Shown: piece after piece, positions 36,098 through 44,301 of the stretch | Layout: each line of letters starts with the position of its first letter | Position numbering within the stretch: position 1 is the first letter of the stretch | NCBI GenBank assembly: GCA_963739135.1 | Contig: CAVTZG010000026.1 | Span: forward strand, 248,001 to 312,000 | Source of the DNA: Palsa-504 sp963739135 | GTDB lineage: Bacteria; Actinomycetota; Actinomycetes; Streptosporangiales; Streptosporangiaceae | DNA: 64,000 bases | Direction of reading: 5' to 3' | Notes under the pieces: model-generated | Seen by the model: only the letters and a program-made list of their open reading frames with translations | Told to the model about the DNA's origin: nothing | Databases searched by the model: none | Position numbers and translations under genes: made by a program

Positions 36098-36240
36098 AGC
36101 GTCACTCCTATTCCGGCAAAGCGTAGCTGGAAACTCCGGGTGCAGCTGCGGCAATGCCATTCGCCGTCAGTCGCGCCCTGCGGCTCGAGGTCCTCCTCGC
36201 CGCAATAAGGGCAGTAGAAAGGCACGGCACGCGTGCTCAT
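36094..36240 (-). CDS. 48-aa zinc-ribbon protein in the sulfate-reduction operon
   Basis: This tiny gene is set exactly between the sulfite reductase and cysH with 4-base overlaps on both sides. It encodes MSTRAVPFYCPYCGEEDL and later WHCRSCTRSFQLRF. The CPYC...CRSC spacing predicts one rubredoxin/zinc-ribbon-type metal site. Its function is unknown to me. The coupling suggests a helper of sulfite or APS reduction, for example in electron or metal delivery. A similar short Cys-rich gene occurs in sulfur operons of other actinobacteria as far as I recall. Confidence 0.8.
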   Translation of the reverse strand: MSTRAVPFYCPYCGEEDLEPQGATDGEWHCRSCTRSFQLRFAGIGVTL

Positions 36241-37928
36241 GACAGGTCCTCCTCGGTGGCCCGCAGCGTCCAGGCGGCGAACGCCTCTCCCTCTACCCGG
36301 CCGGCCTGGAACCTCCTGAGTACCCGCTCCACGTAGTCTGGCAATTCCTCGGCCGTGGTCTTGAGCCCGCGGACCTTGCGGCCGAAGCCGGAGCCGGAGG
36401 CGTCGCCTCCGCTCAGGCTGCCGCCCAGGTGGATCTGGAAGCCCTCGACCTGCTGCCCGCCGGGCCCGGTGACCAGCGAACCCTTAAGGCCGATGTCGGC
36501 CGTCTGGATCCGCGCGCAGGAGTTCGGGCAGCCGTTGACGTTGATGGTGACCGGGGTGTCGAAGTCGGGCAGCCGCCGCTCCAGCTCGGCGATCAGGTCG
36601 GTCGCCCGGGCCTTGGTCTCCACGATGGCCAGCTTGCAGAACTCGATGCCGGTGCAGGCCATCGTGTGCCTGCGGAACGCGCTCGGCCGGGCGGGCAGGC
36701 CGGCCTGGTCCAGCTCGGTCACCAGATGCTCGGTGCGCTCCGGCGGCACGTCCAGGATGACCATCTTCTGCTCGGTCGTGGTGCGAATCCGGCCGCTGCC
36801 GTACCGGGCGGCCAGCCCGGCGATGACGTCGAGCGTGTCGGCCGACAAGCGCCCCACGGCCGGCGCGAACCCGACGTAGTTCAGCCCGTCCCGCTGCCGG
36901 TGGACGCCCACGTGGTCCCGGATCCCGCCCGCCGGTGCCGCCGGCGGCGGGCCGTCGGGCATGGCGTAGCCCAGGTACTCCTTCTCCAGCACCTCACGGA
37001 ACTTCGCCGGGCCCCAGTCGGCCACCAGGAACTTGATCCTGGCCCGGTGCCGCAGCCGGCGGTAGCCGTAGTCCCGGAACAGCCCGGCCACTCCGGCCCA
37101 CACCTCGGCCACCTGGCCGGGCCGGACGAACGCGCCGAGCCGCTGGCCGATCATGGGGTTGGTGGACAGGCCGCCGCCGACCCACAGGTCATAGCCCGCT
37201 TCGCCGTCGGCGTTGAGCACGCCCACGAACGCCACGTCGTTGATCTCGTGGATGGCGCACTGGGCGGAGCAGCCGCTGACCGAGGACTTGAACTTCCGCG
37301 GCAGGTTGGAGAACGCCGGATCGCCGATGTACTGCCCGGTGATCGCGGCGATCTCGGGCGTGGCGTCGATGACCTCGCGCTCATCCAGGCCGGCCAGCGG
37401 GCAGCCGAGGATCACCCGGGGCGTGTCCCCGCAGGCCTCGGTGGTGCTCAGCCCCACCGACTCCAGGGCGTCCCAGATCGCGGGCACGTTCTCGATCTCG
37501 ATCCAGTGCAGCTGGATGTTCTGCCGGTCGGTGACGTCGGCCGTGCCGCGGGCGTACCGGCGGGAGATGTCCGCGATCACGCGCAGCTGGTCGTGGTCGA
37601 GCTGGCCGCCGTCGATGCGGACCCGCAGCATGAAGTAACGGTCGTCGAGCTCCTCGGGCTCCAGGACCGCGGTCTTGCCCCCGTCGATGCCCGGGCGGCG
37701 CTGGGTGTACAGGCCATACCAGCGGAAACGCCCGCGAAGGTCCGCCGGGTCGATGGAGTCGAAGCCGTACTTGGAGTAGATGTCGATAATCCGCTGCCGG
37801 ACGTTGAGCCCGTCGTCGTTCCTCTTGTTCTCCTCGTTCTTGTTGAGCGGCTCGCGGTAGCCGAGCGCCCACTGGCCTTCGCCTCGCTTGCGTTTGGTTC
37901 TCGTCGCGGTTCCGGCGGCGGCTGGCAT
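36237..37928 (-). CDS. sir: Ferredoxin-dependent assimilatory sulfite reductase
   Basis: This siroheme/[4Fe-4S] enzyme of 563 residues reduces sulfite to sulfide with six electrons from ferredoxin. It shows two nitrite/sulfite-reductase repeats, an anion-binding basic stretch (DRQNIQLHWI, SVSGCSAQCAIHEIND) and the cluster/siroheme cysteines in CTGIEFCKLAIVETK and NVNGCPNSCARIQ. Nitrite reductase NirA is the close alternative, but its operon with cysH and a siroheme chelatase argues for sulfite. ATG at 37928. A conserved-type leader peptide lies 154 bases upstream on the same strand. Confidence 0.92.
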   Translation of the reverse strand: MPAAAGTATRTKRKRGEGQWALGYREPLNKNEENKRNDDGLNVRQRIIDIYSKYGFDSIDPADLRGRFRWYGLYTQRRPGIDGGKTAVLEPEELDDRYFMLRVRIDGGQLDHDQLRVIADISRRYARGTADVTDRQNIQLHWIEIENVPAIWDALESVGLSTTEACGDTPRVILGCPLAGLDEREVIDATPEIAAITGQYIGDPAFSNLPRKFKSSVSGCSAQCAIHEINDVAFVGVLNADGEAGYDLWVGGGLSTNPMIGQRLGAFVRPGQVAEVWAGVAGLFRDYGYRRLRHRARIKFLVADWGPAKFREVLEKEYLGYAMPDGPPPAAPAGGIRDHVGVHRQRDGLNYVGFAPAVGRLSADTLDVIAGLAARYGSGRIRTTTEQKMVILDVPPERTEHLVTELDQAGLPARPSAFRRHTMACTGIEFCKLAIVETKARATDLIAELERRLPDFDTPVTINVNGCPNSCARIQTADIGLKGSLVTGPGGQQVEGFQIHLGGSLSGGDASGSGFGRKVRGLKTTAEELPDYVERVLRRFQAGRVEGEAFAAWTLRATEEDLS

Positions 37929-38082
37929 CTGGAGGTTCCTTCAGGTTCGGGGACGCGCATGCCACGAGAACCTGGGCGCTGCCGATAATCAGCCCGGTAG
38001 GGCTGACGCCTCTGGAACGAGGGATTACAGCAGAAAACACCCGGTATCGCGCGCGCGCCCGGTCAGAAATCCGGGGCGGCGA

Positions 38083-38169
38083 TCATCGGGTGTCGCGACA
38101 GATGGCGCTACGGATGCGCAGGAAGTCGACGTGCCTGCGCACGACGAGCAGCGGGTCCGTAACACTCAT
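38083..38169 (-). CDS. 28-aa leader peptide upstream of the sulfite-reductase operon
   Basis: This short ORF runs from ATG at 38169 and encodes MSVTDPLLVVRRHVDFLRIR followed by SAICRDTR. The RRHVD-LR--SAICR pattern is one I recognise from short 'putative leader peptides' upstream of sulfur genes in many actinobacteria. The single cysteine close to the end fits a sensor of cysteinyl-tRNA supply, so attenuation of the operon is likely. I could not delineate a clean alternative hairpin between 38083 and 37928. Confidence 0.7.
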   Translation of the reverse strand: MSVTDPLLVVRRHVDFLRIRSAICRDTR

Positions 38170-38304
38170 TACAGCAGGATCACATGTAACGGACGCGGAT
38201 GTCCAGGACGAGTCCGGCATGTGGACAATCGCGTCGGTCACATCCGGGCCCATGCTGGCGGCAACAAGGGCCGTCCACGGGCCTATTCCCGGATTCCCTG
38301 CCCG

Positions 38305-38442
38305 TCAGCCCTGGCGGATCCAGCTCAGCGGCGGCTCGGACCCCGCCGGGACCGATTCGGCCGCCGGCTGGTGCTGGCAGTCACACCAGGTGCCGCCGGG
38401 GCAGTCCTCATGATGGCGCTTCCGGCATGAGACGCAGATCAT
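38305..38442 (-). CDS. 45-aa Cys/His-rich protein, conserved actinobacterial type
   Basis: ATG at 38442 opens a 45-codon frame: MICVSCRKRHHEDCPGGTWC, then DCQHQPAAES and a tail ending LSWIRQG. The C-x2-C...C-x5-C-D-C-x-H arrangement suggests a small zinc site. The pattern 'HxxCxGGTWCDCQH' is one I recall from short hypothetical proteins in streptomycetes and relatives. It lies upstream of the leader peptide on the same strand and divergent from the phosphoribosyltransferase. Function unknown. Confidence 0.65.
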   Translation of the reverse strand: MICVSCRKRHHEDCPGGTWCDCQHQPAAESVPAGSEPPLSWIRQG

Positions 38443-38522
38443 GCTCTCTATTGTGCGGTCTGGTTTGTGCTGCTTCCGCGGGTTCCTGGGCTGTTTGCCG
38501 CCAGGCTGGGTACACCGGGGTC

Positions 38523-39191
38523 ATGACGGAGAAGACCGAAGCGGACGTGCTTCCCTTCCCCGACCGGCGGGCCGCCGGGCGGCTGCTGGCGGAACAACTG
38601 GCCGACTTGGTGGCCTGGGACAATTGGGCCGAACGGACCGTGGTGCTCGGGCTGCCCAGGGGTGGCGTGGCCGTCGCGGAACAGGTCGCGGCGATCCTGG
38701 GCGTGCCGATGGACGTCATCGTCACGCGCAAGATCGGCTACCCGCCGCAGCCCGAGCTCGGCGTAGGCGCCATCGCGGAAGGCCTGCCCGAGCCCGTCTA
38801 CGACGCCGGCCTGCTGCGCCGGCTGGCGCTAGAGCCCGCGGACCTGACCGAGGTGGTGGCCTCGGAGGAAGCCGAACTCGCCCGGCGGGTCCGGATCTAC
38901 CGCGGCGGCAGCCCGCTGCCGCCGGTGTCAGGCCGGTGCGTGATCGTAGTGGATGACGGCCTGGCCACCGGCGCCACCGCCCGCGCCGCCCTGCGGTCGC
39001 TACGGGCCAGGCAGGCGGCGCACCTAGTCCTCGCGGTACCGGTGGCGCCGCCTGCGGCCACTACTTCCATGCGCGCCGAAGCCGACCAGGTGATCATCTT
39101 GGCTACCCCCCGCCGGTTCTCCTCCGTCGGGGAGTGGTATCAGGCCTTCGGCCAGCTCAGCGACGCTGACGTGCTCGCCTTGCTGACCTGA
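38523..39191 (+). CDS. Phosphoribosyltransferase-family protein
   Basis: This 222-residue protein has the type I phosphoribosyltransferase fold. The PRPP-binding motif is VIVVDDGLATGATARAAL, and the N-terminal segment VVLGLPRGGVAVAEQVA fits the family. Stand-alone proteins like this in actinobacteria often sit with hydrolases or dormancy genes, and their substrate is unknown. ATG at 38523 fits the start of homology. No partner gene is adjacent. Confidence 0.85.
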   Translation: MTEKTEADVLPFPDRRAAGRLLAEQLADLVAWDNWAERTVVLGLPRGGVAVAEQVAAILGVPMDVIVTRKIGYPPQPELGVGAIAEGLPEPVYDAGLLRRLALEPADLTEVVASEEAELARRVRIYRGGSPLPPVSGRCVIVVDDGLATGATARAALRSLRARQAAHLVLAVPVAPPAATTSMRAEADQVIILATPRRFSSVGEWYQAFGQLSDADVLALLT

Positions 39192-39266
39192 GTGGTTGAG
39201 GATGGCCCTGTGGTCCGGGTTCAGCGTAGTCCGGCGGTGATCCGGGGTGGCCGGGGTGGTCCGGGT

Positions 39267-39566
39267 TCAGGCGGCGTTCGCGCGGCGCATGCGGCGGCGG
39301 CGCTCGGCGGAGCGCTCGTCCTCGTTCAGCCCGCCCCAGGTGCCGTACTTCTCAGGCCGCGACACGGCGTAGTTCAGGCAGTCAAGCCGTACCGGGCAAG
39401 CAGCGCAAATCTCCTTCGCCTTGCGCTCCCTGATGTCCCGCTCCGGCTGGCGCTCACCGTCCGGGCCGAAGAAGAGCAACAGGTCCTCGCCACGACACGC
39501 GGCAGCATCCTGCCACCCCCAGTTAGGGCGGGGAAGCACAGCCGACTGCCGACGTACCTGAGACAT
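39267..39566 (-). CDS. WhiB-family iron-sulfur transcription regulator
   Basis: This 99-residue Wbl protein has four cysteines for a [4Fe-4S] cluster (AAACRGED, then ICAACPVRLDC), the GTWGG turn and a basic C-terminal DNA-binding tail (ERRRRMRRANAA). Wbl proteins act with the principal sigma factor and respond to oxygen, nitric oxide or developmental cues. The sequence alone does not tell which paralogue it is. A monocistronic gene with a 400-base upstream region. Confidence 0.93.
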   Translation of the reverse strand: MSQVRRQSAVLPRPNWGWQDAAACRGEDLLLFFGPDGERQPERDIRERKAKEICAACPVRLDCLNYAVSRPEKYGTWGGLNEDERSAERRRRMRRANAA

Positions 39567-39970
39567 GGATCAATCACCTCAACCAAGTGCATAAAATCGT
39601 GCGTTACAGTAGATCGTCAGGCTCGCGAACACGCATACGCGCACCAGTCCTGTCCGGGAACCTCCGTTGCAAGATACAACGCGTCCTCGTGACGTGGTGT
39701 TCCCGTACGCAGGCAAGGCGATCGCGTGAGCAATCGGTCACTATACCGAACGGCTGGCACCAGCTCGGCGGTTCACCCGTCCTTGTCCAACCGTCGCGCG
39801 GGCCGCTGCATGTCCGCCGATAATGATGCCATCGCATTAGTCATCTCGCATGCCAGGTGGCGAAATTAACGGCCCGATTTCCGGCTTCGTTCCTGCCACC
39901 CGCCGGGCTCCGGCTAGCCTGCCTGGCAATGTTCGTGACGAACTGGACAAAGGGAAGGGAGCACGCCACC
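39567..39970. other. Divergent regulatory region, whiB-type gene and repeat protein
   Basis: This 404-base gap holds the promoters of two divergent genes. It is less GC-rich than its surroundings. One short dyad, CGTTG-N7-CAACG, lies at about 39664-39680. I see no open frame with coding character. Long 5' leaders are usual for Wbl genes, so part of this is likely untranslated leader. Confidence 0.4.
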
Positions 39971-42142
39971 ATGGGCAGCATGTCAGCGTCGGACGCAGCG
40001 CCCCTGCCCCGGCTCGGCGAGGTCTTCTTCGACGTGCGAGGCAGCTCGCGCAGCATGCGCCTGAGCTGGTACGCCGATACCGGGATCTCGGTCTTCAGCA
40101 TCTGGCAGGGCGGCACGTGCACCGGCACCTTCCGGCTGCCCCAGGAGGAGCTGCCCCGGCTGATCGACGCCCTGCAGCGCGGCCTGCAGGTTGACCCGCG
40201 TGGCTCCGGCGGTGTGCTGCGCCCGCTTCCCAGCGCCCCGACAGATCCCCGACTGAGGGCGCTGCCAGCTTATGGCGGCGGCCGCGATTTCACCCGGGAC
40301 GGTGATTTCACCGGCCCGGTAACCGGTGATTTCCGCGCCCTTCGGCCCGACGATGGGGCCGGAGTGATGGTATTCGGTACCGCGGAACGGAAAGCGCTGC
40401 CGCCCGCGGGGGGCAGCCACCGCGATCAGCCGCAGTACCCGGAGCAAGCCCAGTACGCGGAGCAGGCCCAGTACCCGGAGCAGGCCCAGTACCCGGAGCA
40501 GGCCCAGTACCCGGAGCAGGCCCAGTACCCGGAGCAGGCCCAGTACCCGGAGCAGGCCCAGTACCCGGAGCAGGCCCAGTACCCGGAGCAGGCCCAGTAC
40601 CCGGAGCAGGCCCAGTACCCGGAGCAGGCCCAGTACCCGGAACAGGCCCAGTACCCGGAACAGGCCCAGTACCCGGAACAGGCCCAGTACCCGGAACAGG
40701 CCCAGTACCCCGCCCGGGACTGGGACCAGGGGTACGCGGAGCGTGGCCAGTACGCGTCGGGCTCGTATCCTGCCCAGGGCCCTTACGCCGAACAGGGCCC
40801 GTACGCGGACCAGGGCCAGTACCCGCCGGCCGGCCGGCACTCAGATCAGGGCCAGTACGCGGACCATGCTGAGTACGCCACCGCGCCGCAGTATCCCACC
40901 CGGGCCTATGCCGAACCTGGTCGCTCTGAGCACGGCTACGGTGCCTATGACTCCTACGGTTCTCAGCCGCCCCAGTCCCAGCCGCCCCAGGCAGGGGGCG
41001 ACCAGGGTTACCAGCGGTACGGGTCTGGCGAGCAGGGATACGCCGGACCTGATCGCGGCGAGCGGTCCTACTCCGAGCCCTCCTACCCCGAGCCCTCCTA
41101 CCCCGGGTCGTCCTACCCCGGGTCGTCCTACCCCGGGTCGTCCTACGCCGGCTCTTCCTACTCCGACCAGGGGTACGGCGGGCCGTCCTATCCGGATCAG
41201 CGTCACACTGACCGCGTGTATCCTGAGCCGGGCCGGCCCGGACGCACGTACCCGGAGCATGGCTACAGCGACTACGGATATGCCGGGTCGGGGAGCCAGG
41301 GGCAGGGCCACGGCCCCGAGCAGGGTTACGGCCAGCGCGGATACGGCCAGCAAGGCCCGCTGGACGACGCGAGCCAGCCTTATTCTGACCAGGGATACGG
41401 CGGGTACGGCTATCAGGAGCAGGCGCAGGCGGGCCGGGGGCACGCCGAGTCCTACCCGGAGCAGGGATATGCCTACGCCGGCGACCGGGGGAGCGGGGGC
41501 CACCAGGCTGTCCCCGACAGAGCCGGATACGACCGCGGTAGCTACAACGCCGCTGGTTACGACGAACCCGGCTACGGCCGGGCCGGTTATGACAGCGCCG
41601 GCTATGACAGTGCTGGTTACGACAGCGCCAGTTATGGCAGCGCCGGATATGATGCGGCCGGCTACGACGATCGCGGCGCTAACAGCGCCAACGGATACGG
41701 TCGTCCCGGCTACGACGGAGTTGGCTACAGTAGCGGCGGTTATGACGCTGCCGGCTATGACGGCGGCGGCTACAGCGCATCGGGATACGACAGGGCTGGT
41801 TCCGCGGACGCTGGCTACCGTGAGGCCGGCTATGACAGGGCCGGCTATGACAGCGCCGGTTACGACAGCGCCGGCTATGACAGCGCTGGTTACGACAGGG
41901 CCGGCTATGACAGCGCTGGTTACAACAGGGTCGGCTATGCGAGCGGCGGATACGGCGGGCCCGGCTACGACGGCGGCTCCAGCCCGTCCGGCGGGTACCG
42001 GCAGCCGCCTGCGAGCGGTGATCCGAGGGACCGGGCGCACTACGATGACCCGGACGTGACCTCGAGCCAGCCCATCACTTCGTTCCCCTACGACGGCGGT
42101 CCGCCTCCGGAGCGGGAACATAGACGCCGCCGGCGGCGTTAG
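39971..42142 (+). CDS. Tyr/Gln/Gly-rich low-complexity protein with small N-terminal domain
   Basis: This 723-residue protein starts with a folded region of about 80 residues (RLGEVFFDVRGSSRSMRLSW, ISVFSIWQGGTCTGTFRLPQ, ELPRLIDALQRGL). The rest is disordered: 15 tandem YPEQAQ units at about 156-245, then YPGSSYPGSS-like, SYSDQGYG-like and finally GYDSAGYDRAG-type repeats, ending in basic RRRRR. Tyrosine and glycine spaced in this way resemble phase-separating low-complexity domains. The N-terminal domain is one I have seen in actinobacterial hypothetical proteins but cannot name. ATG at 39971 follows GGGAAGGGAG. Confidence 0.75.
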   Translation: MGSMSASDAAPLPRLGEVFFDVRGSSRSMRLSWYADTGISVFSIWQGGTCTGTFRLPQEELPRLIDALQRGLQVDPRGSGGVLRPLPSAPTDPRLRALPAYGGGRDFTRDGDFTGPVTGDFRALRPDDGAGVMVFGTAERKALPPAGGSHRDQPQYPEQAQYAEQAQYPEQAQYPEQAQYPEQAQYPEQAQYPEQAQYPEQAQYPEQAQYPEQAQYPEQAQYPEQAQYPEQAQYPEQAQYPEQAQYPARDWDQGYAERGQYASGSYPAQGPYAEQGPYADQGQYPPAGRHSDQGQYADHAEYATAPQYPTRAYAEPGRSEHGYGAYDSYGSQPPQSQPPQAGGDQGYQRYGSGEQGYAGPDRGERSYSEPSYPEPSYPGSSYPGSSYPGSSYAGSSYSDQGYGGPSYPDQRHTDRVYPEPGRPGRTYPEHGYSDYGYAGSGSQGQGHGPEQGYGQRGYGQQGPLDDASQPYSDQGYGGYGYQEQAQAGRGHAESYPEQGYAYAGDRGSGGHQAVPDRAGYDRGSYNAAGYDEPGYGRAGYDSAGYDSAGYDSASYGSAGYDAAGYDDRGANSANGYGRPGYDGVGYSSGGYDAAGYDGGGYSASGYDRAGSADAGYREAGYDRAGYDSAGYDSAGYDSAGYDRAGYDSAGYNRVGYASGGYGGPGYDGGSSPSGGYRQPPASGDPRDRAHYDDPDVTSSQPITSFPYDGGPPPEREHRRRRRR
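40436..40705 (+). repeat. 18-bp tandem repeat, 15 units (YPEQAQ)
   Basis: Fifteen consecutive 18-bp units (TACCCGGAGCAGGCCCAG) encode YPEQAQ, the second unit reading YAEQAQ. The last four units use GAA instead of GAG at the glutamate codon, showing block-wise duplication. The tract keeps the reading frame whatever its copy number. Confidence 0.95.
41569..41955 (+). repeat. Imperfect GYD-x-AG repeat region
   Basis: More than 20 imperfect 15-18 bp units encode GYDSAGYDRAGYD-like sequence with alternating GGC/GGT, TAT/TAC and AGC codons. DNA identity is lower than in the YPEQAQ tract, so this region is older or under selection to keep the Tyr-Asp-Gly pattern. Confidence 0.75.
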
Positions 42143-42349
42143 ACGTCACGTGGCCGGTGCGGCTGTGTCCCCCGGGCCGCACCTATTGCCTTCGCGGAAT
42201 ACCGTCCGGCTGGAGCCGCGTAGTGCCTTTCGCCGAGAGGCGACCTCCGCACCGGTTTGCGTGACAGAGGGCCGGCGCGCTGGCGAGCGAACTGCTCACC
42301 AGCCGCCGGTCCTTTGGCGTTTTCGCAGCTAATGCCGGCGCCGCGCCGC

Positions 42350-43096
42350 TCAGGCCGGTCCCGGCGGACTGGGCTGGGGCTGCTCGGGTCCGCCCGGAGT
42401 ACCCGACTTGCTGTCGCTGGGGATGGGGGCCTGGCCGTCGTTCGTGTCGTTCGGGGGAATAGGGCCAACAACCGCGTTCAGCACCTGCGAGTTCGGGATG
42501 GACATCACGCTGCCGCCGATGTCGAAGCGCATGTAAGTGATCCCGATATCGGTCACGGTGCCGTCAAGCGTGCCGCCCAGGGCGCCGGCCCGCAGCCTGA
42601 TCACGTCGCCCACCTTGAACGGCCTGGCGAAGACCAGCACCAGCCCGGCGAACACGTTGCCGAGCGCCTGCTGCGCCGCGATGCTGACGAAGACGGTGGC
42701 GAGCGCCCCGCCGACGAGGAGCTGGCTGACCGGAACGCCGAACAGCACGAGCGTGATCACCAGCGTCGTGAACTCGCCGACGATCAAGATCGCGTACCGG
42801 ACGATGGCGGAATGCGCCGGGCCAGCCTTCGGCTCAAGCAGCTGCCTCGACTTCCCGGCCAGGCCGTAGGTCGCCGTGGACGCGAAAACGAGGAACAGCG
42901 CGGCGGTCCCGTAGGTGACGAACTGGTTGGTCAGATCGCTCGTGTGCAGGAATGCGGCCGAGCCGCGGCTGGCCCGGTGCGAGATGACCGCGGCGGCGAT
43001 CGCGAGCACCAGGGCGATGATCGCCTTCCACGGCCGCGTCTTGCGCTTGACGTGTTCGACCTTGGCCGACAGGTCGATCCCTTCCGGGGCGTGCAC
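42350..43096 (-). CDS. MscS-family mechanosensitive channel
   Basis: This 248-residue membrane protein has three or four helices followed by the MscS pore and beta domain. The pore helix region is GVPVSQLLVGGALATVFVSIAAQQALGN in two overlapping parts, and the beta domain shows FARPFKVGDVIRLRAG and the IPNSQVLN motif. MscS proteins release solutes on hypo-osmotic shock. The C-terminal alpha/beta cage domain is missing and is replaced by a Pro/Gly/Ser-rich tail of about 40 residues, common in short actinobacterial members. ATG at 43096. Confidence 0.88.
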   Translation of the reverse strand: MHAPEGIDLSAKVEHVKRKTRPWKAIIALVLAIAAAVISHRASRGSAAFLHTSDLTNQFVTYGTAALFLVFASTATYGLAGKSRQLLEPKAGPAHSAIVRYAILIVGEFTTLVITLVLFGVPVSQLLVGGALATVFVSIAAQQALGNVFAGLVLVFARPFKVGDVIRLRAGALGGTLDGTVTDIGITYMRFDIGGSVMSIPNSQVLNAVVGPIPPNDTNDGQAPIPSDSKSGTPGGPEQPQPSPPGPA

Positions 43097-43203
43097 TCGC
43101 CTATGCCTCCCTCCGCCGTTGCCACCGGCCTAACGGTATCGGCCAGGCAGCGAGCGCCGCGGAACGACCCGGCATTACCTGGCGGTCACTCGGGCAGGCG
43201 AAA

Positions 43204-43232
43204 AGCGCCGGGGAGCGACGCTCCCCGGCGCT
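43204..43232. terminator. Hairpin terminator after the acetate-transporter gene
   Basis: A perfect 13-bp stem AGCGCCGGGGAGC/GCTCCCCGGCGCT with a 3-base loop. On the minus strand it lies 16 bases after the transporter stop and is followed by TTTT, which makes a good intrinsic terminator for that gene. Confidence 0.85.
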
Positions 43233-43248
43233 TACGCAACCGGGATGA

Positions 43249-43923
43249 TTACTTGATCAGCGCCGGGCCCGTGGGGAACCTGAGCTTGCCGCCGATGCCG
43301 GCCGCCATGCCCGCCGCCGATGTGTACCAGGCGGCGAGCGCGGTGACCACCCCGAGGTAGCCGCCGATCTTGATCGTTGTGGTGGGAAGGAGTGCTGAGC
43401 CAGCCTTGAAGTTCCCGATGCACAGGACGACGAGGGTGACGAACAGGAGGAAGAACGTGATAAACAAGGCCAGGTTCGTCTCACTGATCAGGAGCGTCGC
43501 GTACAGGGTGAAGATGGCGAACCCGAGCAGGATCCAGCCGAGGTCGTGGTTGAGCGACGCGACCGTCGCCGCCGCCGTGAGAGGCTTGATGGCCGCGACG
43601 GCCGGGTTCGCGACGAGCAGAACCCAGAAGCCGAGGCCGACCCAGAAGGCGCCGAAAGTGCCGAAGCCGGTCGCGCCGACGACGTTCCCCTTGCGGAACT
43701 CCCACATGGCGGCGCACAGCTGGGCGAACCCGCCGTACGCGAGAGCAAAGCCGAGCCACGCGTTGCCGGTGGCATGGGTCATCCACCCGGCGTTCTTGGC
43801 GGACAGCAGGAACGTGGTGAGGGCAAAGGCGGCGAGCCCGAGCGGGCCAGGGTCGGCGATGCCAGGGGCGGGGATAGCAGTGGTAGGGGCAGGCTGGACG
43901 GTGCGGTCTTCGCTGACGCTCAA
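43249..43923 (-). CDS. GPR1/FUN34/YaaH (AceTr) family acetate/succinate transporter
   Basis: This six-helix inner-membrane channel/transporter of the SatP family has 224 residues. The family motif NPAxxG appears degenerate, as DPGPLGLAAFALTTFLLSA near the N terminus. The conserved GFALAYGGFAQLCAAMWEF and GTFGAFWVGLGFWVLL are present. TTG at 43923 is chosen because a perfect AGGAGG site lies seven bases upstream, and the frame further upstream has no comparable signal. It is monocistronic and followed by a strong terminator. Confidence 0.87.
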   Translation of the reverse strand: MSVSEDRTVQPAPTTAIPAPGIADPGPLGLAAFALTTFLLSAKNAGWMTHATGNAWLGFALAYGGFAQLCAAMWEFRKGNVVGATGFGTFGAFWVGLGFWVLLVANPAVAAIKPLTAAATVASLNHDLGWILLGFAIFTLYATLLISETNLALFITFFLLFVTLVVLCIGNFKAGSALLPTTTIKIGGYLGVVTALAAWYTSAAGMAAGIGGKLRFPTGPALIK

Positions 43924-44301
43924 TTCGATCCCTCCTAATGAGGAACGGCTCGCCCCGGCTCCCGGCGTGCCCGGCGGCAGCCGGGAGGGCGAGTTGCCCG
44001 GCGTTAACTGCGTGGCTGGCGTGAAAGATTTTGGCTCTCGCGCCTGAACCTTTCTCAGGTCACACCTGACCCAGGTTGACCAAGCGAAAGATTCGCCAAT
44101 AGCGTAACGCTGCATGCGGTGCGGGGCGAGACCCTAAAGGCCTCACTTTTCGTGACCATGGTCCCCCCTAGATTTGTTGCGACACACACTGTTTTCCCTC
44201 CCAGCGGTCCGGCGAACCTCGGTCGACGGCAGTCTTAAGGGTTCAGACCTGCATTGGGTAAGTAAGATTGAGGGAACACAAGGTTCTAGGGGTGTCTGCC
44301 G
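43924..44301. promoter_or_regulatory. Divergent promoter region with two palindromes
   Basis: This 378-base region separates the acetate transporter from the DUF1707 gene. It holds the dyad TCAGGT-CAC-ACCTGA (44055-44069) and the dyad GCGAA-AGA-TTCGC (44084-44096), about 130-175 bases before the transporter start. They are candidate regulator sites. No open frame is convincing here. Confidence 0.5.

Noticed and set aside
40743..42121. Long Thr/Arg- or Val-rich frames in the low-complexity gene region
   Set aside because: They arise from the same periodic DNA in other frames. Only the frame starting at 39971 has a folded N-terminal domain and a ribosome-binding site.
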